Origin: an uncultured Rhizobium sp. | Lineage (GTDB): Bacteria > Pseudomonadota > Alphaproteobacteria > Rhizobiales > Rhizobiaceae | NCBI GenBank assembly: GCA_945952415.1 | Contig: CAMFIF010000003.1 | Location: 217,186-281,185, forward strand | Direction: 5' to 3' | DNA length: 64,000 nucleotides | Shown here: piece by piece, positions 43,414 through 50,903 of the stretch | Position numbering within the stretch: position 1 is the first letter of the stretch | How the letters are laid out: each line of letters starts with the position of its first letter | Notes under the pieces: model-generated | Told to the model about the DNA's origin: nothing | Databases searched by the model: none | Seen by the model: only the letters and a program-made list of their open reading frames with translations | Translations under genes and position numbers: made by a program

Positions 43414-44667
43414 TCAATGGAGATTGGGCTGCGGGCCCTTGCCCGCTTCGTCGATTGCATATCCGCGCTCGAACCGGTCGAGGCGCATGAAGCGGCTGAC
43501 CTCGTGGCTCACGCCCTTCGCGATCAGATGCGCGAAGCAGAAGCCCGAGGCGGGTGTGGCCTTGAAGCCGCCATAGCACCAGCCGCAATTGAGGTAGAGG
43601 TTCTCGATGCCGGTGCGGTCGATGATCGGCGAACCGTCCATGGACATGTCCATGACGCCGCCCCAGGAGCGCAGCACCCGTGAGCGCGAAAGCCCGGGGA
43701 TGAGCGAAACGCCCTCTTCGATGGTTTCCTCGACAGTCGCGAGATTGCCGCGCTGGGCATAGGAACCGAAGAAATCGAGGCTCGCGCCGAAGACGAGGCC
43801 ACCCTTGTCCGACTGCGAAATGTAGAAATGCCCGCCGCCATAGGTGAGCACATGGTGGATGACCGGCTTCAGCCCCTCCGACACGAAGGCCTGCAGCACA
43901 TGGCTTTCGATCGGTAGTTCGAGCCCGGCCATCTGCCCGACGGTGGACGTATTGCCCGCCGCTGCGAGCGCCAGTTTGTTGCAGCCGATGAAGCCGCGCG
44001 AGGTCTCGACTCCCGTCACCTTGCCGGTTGCATCGCGGCGGATGCCCGTCACCTCGCAATTCTGGATGATGTCGACGCCGCGCATGTCGGCGCCGCGCGC
44101 ATAGCCCCAGGCAACCGCATCATGCCGCACCGTGCCGGCGCGCTTCTGATAGAGCGCGCCCATCACGGGGAAGCGCGCATGGTCATAGTTGAGATAGGGC
44201 ACAAGCGCCTTCACCTCGTCGCGCGAGAGAAGTGTCGCATCCACGCCATGGATCATCATGGAATTGCCGCGCCGGGCATAATGGTCGCGCCCGGCATCGT
44301 CATGGAAGAGGTTGATGATGCCGCGCTGGGAAACCATGGCATTGAAGTTGAAATCCTGCTCCAGCCCTTCCCAGAGCTTCAGCGAGAACTCGTAGAAGGG
44401 TTCATTGCCCTCGAGGACGTAATTGGACCGGATGATCGTCGTATTACGGCCAACATTGCCGGAGCCGATATAGGATTTCTCAAGCACCGCCACATTGGTG
44501 ATGCCGAATTCCTTGGCAAGATAATAGGCGGTGGAAAGACCGTGGCCACCGCCACCGACGATGATCACGTCGTAATGGGACTTGGGTTCCGGTTCGCGCC
44601 AGGCGGGTTGCCAGTCGCGATTGCCTGAAAGTGCGTTCCTGAAGATCGACAGGGCGGAATAGCGCAT
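43414..44667 (-). CDS. soxB: sarcosine oxidase beta subunit
   Basis: A 417-residue catalytic subunit. VIIVGGGGHGLSTAYYLAKE binds FAD; GSGNVGRNTTIIRSNY follows and is typical of SoxB. SWGGVMDMSMDGSPII and LNCGWCYGGFKATPASG are further conserved stretches. This subunit also carries covalent FMN in known enzymes. First gene of soxBDAG; the ribosome site is weak. The cluster converts sarcosine from glycine betaine or dimethylglycine to glycine. Confidence 0.96.
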   Translation of the reverse strand: MRYSALSIFRNALSGNRDWQPAWREPEPKSHYDVIIVGGGGHGLSTAYYLAKEFGITNVAVLEKSYIGSGNVGRNTTIIRSNYVLEGNEPFYEFSLKLWEGLEQDFNFNAMVSQRGIINLFHDDAGRDHYARRGNSMMIHGVDATLLSRDEVKALVPYLNYDHARFPVMGALYQKRAGTVRHDAVAWGYARGADMRGVDIIQNCEVTGIRRDATGKVTGVETSRGFIGCNKLALAAAGNTSTVGQMAGLELPIESHVLQAFVSEGLKPVIHHVLTYGGGHFYISQSDKGGLVFGASLDFFGSYAQRGNLATVEETIEEGVSLIPGLSRSRVLRSWGGVMDMSMDGSPIIDRTGIENLYLNCGWCYGGFKATPASGFCFAHLIAKGVSHEVSRFMRLDRFERGYAIDEAGKGPQPNLH

Positions 44668-44999
44668 GGAATGTTAGATCCGGGGCAGGTGAAATAGGCC
44701 GCACATTCGCACAGCCACAGAAAACGGCAAGCCCCTCCGTCGACCGCCCCGCGGGCGCGAGCGGAACGCCTTGCCGCTGGTACATATGCGCAACTATGGC
44801 AGGTTCCGTCAGCAGCGAAATGCGACAAAAAGTGCCGCTTCGCTCCGCTCGTTCAGCCGCGACTGAAAGACCCCCGGGAAGCGGGGCCATTGCAGCCTGA
44901 CCCCCGCGCCAGTAGACTTGAGGGTGCTTCGAGGGAGGAGAAAAACGGACATGACCCTTAAAGGCGCAAGCGCCGCTGACCGAGCATGCGGGCACGGCG
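44668..44999. other. divergent region between soxB and cysQ
   Basis: This 332-base region must hold promoters for soxB and cysQ. At its right end AGGGAGGAG precedes an ATG at 44951 that opens an 18-codon reading frame overlapping the cysQ start (see the leader entry). Nothing else was recognised. Confidence 0.55.
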
Positions 45000-45007
45000 A
45001 TGCGTGA
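44951..45007 (+). other. possible 18-codon leader frame overlapping cysQ start
   Basis: GGAGGAG ends about 11 bases before the ATG at 44951. The frame starts MTLKGASAADRAC and stops at TGA 45005-45007, overlapping the cysQ ATG (45000) in another frame. The ATG at 45000 itself has no ribosome site. The leader may feed ribosomes to cysQ by termination-reinitiation. A frameshift joining the two frames is the alternative. Confidence 0.4.
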
Positions 45008-45806
45008 CCTGCTCGAAAAGGCGGCACTGGAAGCGGGCGCGGCCATCCTTCGCGTCGCCGCCGAGGGTCATGGCGTGCGCATGAAGCCCGACCTCTCCCC
45101 CGTGACCGATGCAGACATGCAGGCGGAAGCCATCATTCTCGCCCATCTCGCCCGCGCCTTTCCCGCCGTGCCGGTGGTGGCCGAGGAGGAAATCGCCGCC
45201 GGACGCATGCCGGAAGTCCATTGCAGCCGGTTCTTTCTCGTCGATGCGCTTGACGGTACCAAGGAATTCATCAATGGCCACGCGGATTACACGGTCAACA
45301 TCGCGCTGATCGATGCCGGGGCACCGGTTGCCGGCGCGGTCTATGCGCCGGCCTATCGCAAGCTCTATCTCGCCGGCGAAGGCCAGGCGGAGGCGGTGGT
45401 GATCGATGTCAGGGGCGTGCCGCTGGAGCGCCGGGCGATCCGCACCAGAGAGACGGAAACGCCGCCGGTCGCGATTGCCAGCCGCTCCCACAACAGCCCG
45501 CGCACCGGAGAATATCTGAGCGGCCTCGGGACGGATTGTTTCCAGTCCATCGGCAGTTCGCTGAAATTCTGCATGCTGGCGGAAGGGGGTGCCGATGTCT
45601 ATCCGCGCTTCACCCGCACCATGCAGTGGGATACCGCCGCCGGCGATGCGGTGCTGAGGGCCGCCGGTGGCGTGACGCTGGAACTGGACGGCCGCCCGCT
45701 GACCTATGGCGAAAGGCCGGATGGCCCGGATGCGGGCTATGCCAATCCCTATTTCGTCGCCTGGGGGCGGCTCCCGCCCCAATATCGCCGGCAGGCCCTG
45801 CCCTGA
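45000..45806 (+). CDS. cysQ: 3'(2'),5'-bisphosphate nucleotidase CysQ
   Basis: A 268-residue phosphatase of the inositol monophosphatase superfamily. SPVTDADMQAE, VVAEEEIAAG, FLVDALDGTKEFINGHADYT and WDTAAGDAVLRAAGG hold the metal-binding acidic residues; DALDGTKEF marks CysQ. It removes adenosine 3',5'-bisphosphate formed in sulfate assimilation. The start is odd: no ribosome site precedes the ATG, while a strong one opens a short upstream frame that overlaps it. Confidence 0.93.
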   Translation: MRDLLEKAALEAGAAILRVAAEGHGVRMKPDLSPVTDADMQAEAIILAHLARAFPAVPVVAEEEIAAGRMPEVHCSRFFLVDALDGTKEFINGHADYTVNIALIDAGAPVAGAVYAPAYRKLYLAGEGQAEAVVIDVRGVPLERRAIRTRETETPPVAIASRSHNSPRTGEYLSGLGTDCFQSIGSSLKFCMLAEGGADVYPRFTRTMQWDTAAGDAVLRAAGGVTLELDGRPLTYGERPDGPDAGYANPYFVAWGRLPPQYRRQALP

Positions 45807-45915
45807 GGGGACAGGGCAGGCGGAAAAGCCTTTGAGATCAGCGCAGGCGGGGCTTTTTCATCCCCCGTGCCAGAGCAGCGCCCATACTCTCCGGAAACCC
45901 AGCCGGAGAAAGACC

Positions 45916-46956
45916 ATGAGCGAAACCTCGCCCAACCTCGAACTGCCCTATCTGATGCCGGATCAGGCACAGAAACACGTCACCCATAACGAGGCGCTCC
46001 AGAGACTGGATGCTCTCACGCAGATCATCCTCGCCGATCTCCTGCCCGCCCCGCCCGCCAATCCCGCCGAGGGCGCCTGCTATGCGGTGATCGCGCCGGC
46101 AACGGGAAGCTGGCAGGGCCGCGCCGGGCAGATTGCCTGCCTGATCGACGGCGACTGGACCTTTTTCTCCGCGCGCCCGGGCTGGATCGCCTGGTCGCTC
46201 GCCGGACGCCGGCCGGTCTGGTTCGACGGCAGCGCCTGGCAGCCCCTGCCGCTCCCCTCCCCGCTGGTTCAGGACATGCTGGGTGCCGGTGCCACGCCCG
46301 ACACGACGAACCGGCTTGCCATATCCTCCGAAGCCTCGCTCTTCAACCATCGCGGCGCCGGCCATCAGCTGAAGATCAACCGGGCCGACGAGCAGGCAAC
46401 CGCCTCCCTTCTCTACCAGACCGGCTTTTCCGGCCGGGCCGAGTTCGGGCTCTTCGGAAACGCTAATTTCGGATTAAAAATGTCTCCCGATGGGACAGCC
46501 TGGAAAAATGCGATTCAGATCGAGACAAACGGCCTCGTACGGCTTCCGGCGCGGCCCCTCTGCCGCACCCATCTGAACGCCCAGACTGCATCCCCCGCCA
46601 ATGGAACTGTCTCGGGATTCCAGTCCTTTAGCGTCAATCAGGGGGGCTTCCAACTCGCGGGCGACCTGGCGCCCGGGCCGGGGCTGAAGCTGGTTGTGCC
46701 CGCCAGCGGTCTCTACCGACTCACCCTCTCGCTGCTCGCCCTTACCTCAACCGGCCATGGCGCAACTGTGCTATTGAATGGCGCGGTTGCACTTCTCAAC
46801 CTCCGCGGCAATGGCGCCCTGGCCAGCATAGGCCAGTCGATGAGCACGATGGTAGCCCTGAATGGTGGCGATACGCTGCATATTCAGCATAGCGGCGTCG
46901 CCCAGGTCGATTTTGGACCCGGAAAGACCGAACTCATGGCCGAATTTCTGCCCTGA
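45916..46956 (+). CDS. DUF2793 domain protein, phage/GTA-type
   Basis: A 346-residue protein. NLELPYLMPDQAQKHVTHNE with ALQRLDALTQIILAD is the DUF2793 opening, followed by GACYAVIAPATGSWQGRAGQ and WIAWSLAGRRPVWFDG. DUF2793 is common in prophages and gene transfer agents of alphaproteobacteria, where it is linked to tail or host-recognition proteins. The last 130 residues (VPASGLYRLTLSLLALTS, GDTLHIQHSG) resemble a C1q/TNF-like beta-sandwich. CGGAG lies before the ATG. No other phage gene is near. Confidence 0.85.
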   Translation: MSETSPNLELPYLMPDQAQKHVTHNEALQRLDALTQIILADLLPAPPANPAEGACYAVIAPATGSWQGRAGQIACLIDGDWTFFSARPGWIAWSLAGRRPVWFDGSAWQPLPLPSPLVQDMLGAGATPDTTNRLAISSEASLFNHRGAGHQLKINRADEQATASLLYQTGFSGRAEFGLFGNANFGLKMSPDGTAWKNAIQIETNGLVRLPARPLCRTHLNAQTASPANGTVSGFQSFSVNQGGFQLAGDLAPGPGLKLVVPASGLYRLTLSLLALTSTGHGATVLLNGAVALLNLRGNGALASIGQSMSTMVALNGGDTLHIQHSGVAQVDFGPGKTELMAEFLP

Positions 46957-47361
46957 TGGAGCCCGGTAAAGGCACAGGCCCTTCATTTTTGCATGGCTTC
47001 CCGTCCGACGAAAACAATGTCTCGTAAAGGGACGGGCGCGATTTGAATGTCTTATTGCGTATTAAGGAGCGAACAGGAAGAATTCCATATCTAAATCCCA
47101 AATGAGAATACCGAATACCTATATATATTCCGGAATAACCAATTTCCTCCACTCAAATTATAAAATATCTATCACATAAATATAATAATATGAAACTCAA
47201 AGAAGGATTTTTTGCTTTTTGCATACGGAATGAAACTGCGTTTTGATGCAAACCGCAACAGCAGGGGGGATAGGGAAAATTTTCGTGAAGCGCTTAGTCA
47301 ATTTTTAAAGGTGCAGGGCTAGAGTCCGCCTATGTGGTCTTGAGTTTGTGTAGAGAGTCCA
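46957..47361. other. AT-rich control region upstream of sciP
   Basis: This region of 405 bases is AT-rich from about 47,090 to 47,310, unlike the GC-rich genes around it. CCCGTCC/GGACGGG (47000-47036) can form a hairpin but no U-tract follows. Near the right end are a CtrA-box-like motif (47294-47308) and two GANTC sites. A 72-codon minus-strand frame crosses it but has no homology or good start. Confidence 0.6.
47294..47308. promoter_or_regulatory. CtrA-box-like motif upstream of sciP
   Basis: TTAGTCAATTTTTAA is TTAG-N7-TTAA and matches the CtrA box TTAA-N7-TTAA at 7 of 8 defined positions. It lies 53 bases before the sciP ATG. In Caulobacter, sciP is itself expressed under CtrA control and its product restrains CtrA. 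Confidence 0.5.
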
Positions 47362-47377
47362 ATGACCGAAATGATTC
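47322..47377. promoter_or_regulatory. three GANTC (CcrM) sites at the sciP start
   Basis: GAGTC at 47322-47326 and 47355-47359, and GATTC at 47373-47377 inside the first codons of sciP. GANTC is the target of the cell-cycle methylase CcrM in these bacteria. Three sites in 56 bases is far above the chance density of about one in 256. Confidence 0.6.
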
Positions 47378-47637
47378 GACCCCGAGTAAAATATGTCATC
47401 GGTCCCGATGGCAGCCCGCTGACGATTGCGGATCTTCCGCCGGCAAATACGCGCCGCTGGGTTATCCGCCGGAAGGCTGAGGTTGTTGCCGCGGTGCGTG
47501 GTGGCCTGTTGAGCTTGGAAGAAGCCTGCGAACGTTACACCCTGACGGTGGAGGAATTCCTGTCCTGGCAGGCTTCAATCAACGATCACGGTCTGGCCGG
47601 GCTGCGCACCACGCGGCTCCAGCAGTATCGGCACTGA
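47362..47637 (+). CDS. sciP: CtrA inhibitor SciP (DUF1153)
   Basis: A 91-residue helix-turn-helix protein almost identical in pattern to Caulobacter SciP: RPRVKYVIGPDGSPLTIADL, RWVIRRKAEVVAAVRGGLLS and YTLTVEEFLSWQASINDHGL. SciP binds CtrA and nearby DNA and blocks recruitment of RNA polymerase at CtrA-dependent genes. Its promoter region carries a CtrA-like box and a GANTC cluster. fliJ and ctrA are close by. A terminator follows. Confidence 0.96.
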   Translation: MTEMIRPRVKYVIGPDGSPLTIADLPPANTRRWVIRRKAEVVAAVRGGLLSLEEACERYTLTVEEFLSWQASINDHGLAGLRTTRLQQYRH

Positions 47638-47667
47638 TCGCCGTAAAACCCATATCCTGCTTATAAG

Positions 47668-47700
47668 GAAAACCCGGGCGCACCGCGCACCGGGTTTTTC
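47668..47700 (+). terminator. terminator after sciP
   Basis: AAAACCCGG, a 12-base loop and CCGGGTTTTTC. The U-rich side is on the plus strand, about 30 bases after the sciP stop. Confidence 0.8.
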
Positions 47701-47758
47701 TTTGTGCCGCCGCCCCGCCCGTTATGCTGGCCAACGGAATAGCGACCGCAAAAACACG

Positions 47759-47802
47759 AAAACCGCCGCCTCCGGACCTCTTGCCCGGTGGCTGCGGTTT
47801 TT
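47759..47802. terminator. bidirectional terminator between sciP and fliJ
   Basis: AAAACCGC (47759-47766) pairs with GCGGTTTT (47794-47801), with inner GCC/GGC and CCGG/CCGG pairs and two mismatches. A- and T-runs at the two ends give a U-tract in either direction, suited to the convergent genes. Confidence 0.65.
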
Positions 47803-47873
47803 CGAAAAAGGCACGGTGGCGCATCCGCCCGGCCGGGCCGAAAAGCCCGGGAAACCGGCAGGGTCAGGCGATC

Positions 47874-48224
47874 TCAGGCGCGGGCGCGAACGGCGCTGTC
47901 GCGCTCCTCCAGCGCTGCGGCGCGGCTATATTCGGCCTGAACTTCCTCCAGAGCAGCGGTCGCGGCGTCCTGCTGCACCTTCAGTTCCCGGATGGAGACC
48001 TGAAGATTGTCTGCACGCTGCCGTGCGGCCTTGGCGAAGGTCGGGTAGGCAAAATGGTTCGGATCGGAAATGCCGGACTTCTTCTCTTCCAGGGCGATCT
48101 GGGTTTCCAGCTCCTTCGCCATGCGTTCGAATTCCGACATCATGACCTGCAGCTGCTGCAGCTGCCGGCGTTTTTCATTCACCTGAAATTCTTTCAGGCG
48201 CACTAGGCTCTCACGCGTCTTCAT
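47874..48224 (-). CDS. fliJ: flagellar export protein FliJ
   Basis: A 116-residue protein that is nearly all coiled coil, starting TRESLVRLKEFQVNEKRRQL and continuing to LEEVQAEYSRAAALEE. FliJ is the central stalk of the flagellar type III export ATPase complex. Sequence conservation is low in this family, so the call rests on length, the N-terminal pattern and linkage to sciP and ctrA, as in other rhizobia. The ATG at 48224 follows GGGAG. Confidence 0.85.
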   Translation of the reverse strand: MKTRESLVRLKEFQVNEKRRQLQQLQVMMSEFERMAKELETQIALEEKKSGISDPNHFAYPTFAKAARQRADNLQVSIRELKVQQDAATAALEEVQAEYSRAAALEERDSAVRARA

Positions 48225-48384
48225 ACGCAATACTCCCGTGATACGAGACCCCGGCTCCACTCAATTCATTAACCCGAGTGCCCTGCCACCGCCTTCTTCC
48301 TTAAAAAAAATTGGGCGGCGTTAACAAAAACCTACCGTTGGTAACCTTTCATTTACGGGCATCGTCAATGATAGGGGGGAGGTT

Positions 48385-48399
48385 TTAAGGGTAGGTAAA
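48385..48399. promoter_or_regulatory. CtrA-box-like motif upstream of ctrA
   Basis: TTAAGGGTAGGTAAA is TTAA-N7-TAAA, matching the CtrA box at 7 of 8 positions. It lies 271 bases upstream of ctrA and may support autoregulation. Confidence 0.4.
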
Positions 48400-48404
48400 T
48401 ACTG

Positions 48405-48430
48405 AATGCAGAAAAACAATGTTCTGCATT
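48405..48430. other. perfect 9-bp hairpin in ctrA upstream region
   Basis: AATGCAGAA (48405-48413), eight-base loop, TTCTGCATT (48422-48430). It has no U-tract. It could be a dyad operator or an mRNA leader structure. Confidence 0.5.
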
Positions 48431-48433
48431 GGT

Positions 48434-48563
48434 GAGTCAGAAGAATCGGTTAGCGGGTTTTCCTCACATTTCGGTTGAGCAAGCCTGAAGCCAGATTCTT
48501 ATGGGAAATCAGGGGAGTGCTAAAAATATTTAATAAGTTCGGTACACCTTGTCAGAGGGAATC
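48434..48563. promoter_or_regulatory. cluster of four GANTC (CcrM) sites upstream of ctrA
   Basis: GAGTC 48434-48438, GAATC 48443-48447, GATTC 48494-48498 and GAATC 48559-48563, against about one expected per 256 bases. In Caulobacter the ctrA P1 promoter is controlled by methylation of such a site. Confidence 0.65.
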
Positions 48564-48571
48564 AGAATTTG

Positions 48572-48579
48572 TTAACCAT
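48572..48579 (+). promoter_or_regulatory. TTAACCAT CtrA half-site
   Basis: TTAACCAT is a half-site variant described for CtrA in alphaproteobacteria. It lies 91 bases before the ctrA ATG. Confidence 0.4.
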
Positions 48580-48669
48580 TTGGTGGCAGCTTCCAAATCA
48601 GGCAACGACTGGATCCGTATCGCGTAAGGGGGCCAAGACGACCTTAATGCGGCGGTAAAGGGGATAAAC

Positions 48670-49371
48670 ATGCGGGTTCTACTCATCGAAGACGACAGCG
48701 CGACCGCGCAGAGCATCGAGTTGATGCTCAAGTCTGAAAGTTTCAACGTGTATACCACAGACCTCGGTGAAGAGGGCGTGGATCTCGGCAAGCTGTATGA
48801 CTATGATATCATTCTGCTTGACCTGAACCTTCCTGACATGTCGGGCTACGAAGTGCTGAGAACACTGCGTCTGTCGAAGGTGAAGACACCCATTCTCATC
48901 CTCTCCGGCATGGCCGGGATCGAGGACAAGGTCCGTGGTCTCGGTTTTGGCGCCGATGACTACATGACCAAGCCATTCCACAAGGACGAGCTGGTAGCCC
49001 GCATCCATGCCATCGTCCGCCGTTCGAAGGGCCACGCCCAGTCGGTCATCGCCACCGGCGACCTGATCGTCAACCTGGACGCCAAGACCGTGGAAGTCGG
49101 CGGCCAGCGCGTGCACCTGACCGGCAAGGAATACCAGATGCTGGAGCTGCTCTCGCTGCGCAAGGGCACCACGCTGACCAAGGAAATGTTCCTGAACCAC
49201 CTCTATGGCGGTATGGACGAACCGGAACTCAAGATCATCGACGTGTTCATCTGCAAGCTGCGCAAGAAGCTCGCCAATGCTGCCGGCGGCGCGAACTACA
49301 TCGAAACGGTCTGGGGCCGCGGCTATGTGCTGCGAGAGCCCGACGGCACGGATTATCTCGAAACCGCATGA
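48670..49371 (+). CDS. ctrA: cell-cycle master response regulator CtrA
   Basis: A 233-residue OmpR-type response regulator. E7-D8-D9 ([10 protein letters not shown]), the phosphoacceptor D51 ([14 protein letters not shown]) and the lysine in [10 protein letters not shown] form a full receiver. The C-terminal winged helix has [20 protein letters not shown] and [15 protein letters not shown]51 matches Caulobacter CtrA. CtrA controls replication, division, motility and envelope genes through TTAA-N7-TTAA boxes. GGGGAT precedes the ATG. sciP (its inhibitor) and chpT (its phosphotransferase) are in the same window. Confidence 0.98.
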   Translation: MRVLLIEDDSATAQSIELMLKSESFNVYTTDLGEEGVDLGKLYDYDIILLDLNLPDMSGYEVLRTLRLSKVKTPILILSGMAGIEDKVRGLGFGADDYMTKPFHKDELVARIHAIVRRSKGHAQSVIATGDLIVNLDAKTVEVGGQRVHLTGKEYQMLELLSLRKGTTLTKEMFLNHLYGGMDEPELKIIDVFICKLRKKLANAAGGANYIETVWGRGYVLREPDGTDYLETA

Positions 49372-49400
49372 TCGCGGATCATCCGTCCTGTCCCTTCCCA

Positions 49401-49433
49401 ATCCCGCCAGCGCTCCTGGCGGGATTTTTCGTT
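49401..49433 (+). terminator. terminator after ctrA
   Basis: ATCCCGCCAG (49401-49410), five-base loop, CTGGCGGGAT (49416-49425) and TTTTCGTTT. Confidence 0.92.
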
Positions 49434-49475
49434 TCAGCGGACAGGTACCGGTCCATGACACCCGGCCAGCCGCCA

Positions 49476-49510
49476 ACGAAAAAGACCGCCGGCAGGCGCA
49501 CGGCGGTCTT
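49476..49510 (-). terminator. terminator after receiver-domain gene
   Basis: On the minus strand AAGACCGCC, loop, GGCGGTCTT, then TTTCGTTGG. The stem occupies 49482-49490 and 49502-49510. Confidence 0.82.
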
Positions 49511-49537
49511 CGCTTTTGGGGGGTGGTTGTCTCGCGA

Positions 49538-49900
49538 TCACGCGGCGACGGAAAGTCCGGCAAAGGCCTGGGTCAGGATCTTCCGGTCGAAGGGCTTCAG
49601 CAGGAAATCGTTTGCCCCTGCCCGCTTGCCCATCATCATCTTCTTCAGGTCGGCTTCGACGACGCAGTAATAGATGCGCACATCCTTGCCGTTCGGCAGT
49701 CCGCGCAGGGTGGAAATCAGCTCGATTGCGCCTTCAAGGCCCGCATCCACGATCAGGATGTTCGGCATGTCGGCCTCGCAGCGATGCAGGGCCTCCTGCG
49801 CGGTTCCGGCCTCGGAGACCATGAAATTCAGTTCGGTCAGGATTCGTTTCCCGACCTTTCGGACCACGTCGGATCCGTCTGCGATCATCAGACGTTGCAT
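49538..49900 (-). CDS. single-domain response regulator, divergent
   Basis: A 120-residue receiver domain without an output domain. The phosphoacceptor D52 (ILIVDAGLEGA) and K102 (LLKPFDRK) are present. The acidic pair is incomplete (IADGSDVVR has one Asp followed by Gly) and the switch Thr/Ser is a Cys (IYYCVVEAD). Phosphorylation is possible but may be altered. It lies between ctrA and chpT, 106 bases from the chpT stop on the same strand, so a role in the CtrA phosphorelay is likely but unproven. It does not match CpdR. Confidence 0.85.
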   Translation of the reverse strand: MQRLMIADGSDVVRKVGKRILTELNFMVSEAGTAQEALHRCEADMPNILIVDAGLEGAIELISTLRGLPNGKDVRIYYCVVEADLKKMMMGKRAGANDFLLKPFDRKILTQAFAGLSVAA

Positions 49901-50006
49901 CGTCCTGCCTCCGGCCCATGTCGGGCATATGCGACAATATCCCGGAGGTTAGCGAGTTGCGGCTAACGAATCGTTACTGCGCTGCGGTCATTTTAGGCCG
50001 CAACCC

Positions 50007-50651
50007 TCAGGCGGGCACGACGGCCGTGTAGGTGATCTCCTCGGGGGTCACCGTATGGTTCAGCTGCATGCCGGTCTCGTCAGCCAGTAGCACCGTGTAA
50101 TAGGGCTGGATCGAATGGGCGTCGATCGCCTCTTCCACCGTCCCCGCATAGATCTCGATGAATTTCGGCGGCACGCGCATCATCCGCCCCTTGGCGGTCA
50201 GCGTGAAGCGGGCGTCGAATTCCGGATTTTCGAGCGTGACGGTTACCACCCCGCCGCGCGGGATCGAGCCATAAGCCACGAGGAAGAGATTGAGCAGCAG
50301 CTTCACCCGGTTCTTCGGAATGATCGCCCGCGGCCCATTCCAGACCACTTCCGTCTTCTTCTCTGCAGCGGCGAAATCCTTGGCGGCCTTTTCGGCCTCG
50401 CCCGTATCGATCGACGCGCCGACGGAACCCGAGGCGCCAAAGGCAAGGCGCGCAAACTTCAGCCGAACCGAGGCATTGAGCGCACTGGTGCGGATCAGAT
50501 CCATGGCATCCGCATCGCTGCCGCTCTCGTCGAGCAGTTCGAGACCGTTGTTGATGGCCCCGACGGGGGAAATCACGTCATGGCAGACACGGCTGCACAA
50601 GAGGGCGGCAAGATCGGCGCCGCTCAGCGTGAGATTGGGGTTCCTGGACAT
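50007..50651 (-). CDS. chpT: histidine phosphotransferase ChpT
   Basis: A 214-residue protein with the ChpT signature CHDVISPVGAINNGLELL; H24 is the phosphorylated histidine. The C-terminal part is a degenerate, ATP-free histidine-kinase-like domain. ChpT passes phosphate from CckA to CtrA and CpdR. Its presence within 1.3 kb of ctrA gives a compact relay locus. The ATG is the first start and GGAGG lies just upstream. Confidence 0.93.
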   Translation of the reverse strand: MSRNPNLTLSGADLAALLCSRVCHDVISPVGAINNGLELLDESGSDADAMDLIRTSALNASVRLKFARLAFGASGSVGASIDTGEAEKAAKDFAAAEKKTEVVWNGPRAIIPKNRVKLLLNLFLVAYGSIPRGGVVTVTLENPEFDARFTLTAKGRMMRVPPKFIEIYAGTVEEAIDAHSIQPYYTVLLADETGMQLNHTVTPEEITYTAVVPA

Positions 50652-50822
50652 TCAGCCCTCCTGAAATCTGCATCGCCAGCGCGATGTCCGCCTCATACGG
50701 AATAGATAAAATAACGTGATGGTCCGGGCCCCGCCAATCCGTGGATTGCAGTGCCTGGAACCCCGCCGTCCGCGACCTTAGCGGATCGGTAAATCTACCC
50801 GCCATAATGACACCATATTTGG

Positions 50823-50837
50823 TAAACCGATTGTTAA
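50823..50837. promoter_or_regulatory. CtrA-box-like motif upstream of eipA
   Basis: TAAACCGATTGTTAA is TAAA-N7-TTAA, 7 of 8 to the CtrA box, ending 66 bases before the eipA ATG. In Brucella the eipA promoter is reported to be directly controlled by CtrA. Confidence 0.5.
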
Positions 50838-50903
50838 TCCGATCGGCGCAAAATGCATTTACGGGCGGCAGAAGGACCAGAACAGATTTCAGTGGAGGAT
50901 CGG

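Larger units (their letters stand above)
48225..48669. other. control region between fliJ and ctrA
   Basis: A 445-base divergent region. It carries a CtrA-box-like motif (48385-48399), a perfect nine-base hairpin (48405-48430), four GANTC sites (48434-48563) and a TTAACCAT half site (48572-48579). No gene. This architecture fits a complex ctrA promoter. Confidence 0.7.

Noticed and set aside
46934..47152. Minus-strand frame of 72 codons in the AT-rich region before sciP
   Set aside because: No ribosome site, no family resemblance and codon use unlike neighbouring genes.
48301..48318. CtrA box at the TTAA-A-run-TTGG near fliJ
   Set aside because: The spacer is six rather than seven bases and the second half is TTGG, so it does not fit the box well enough.
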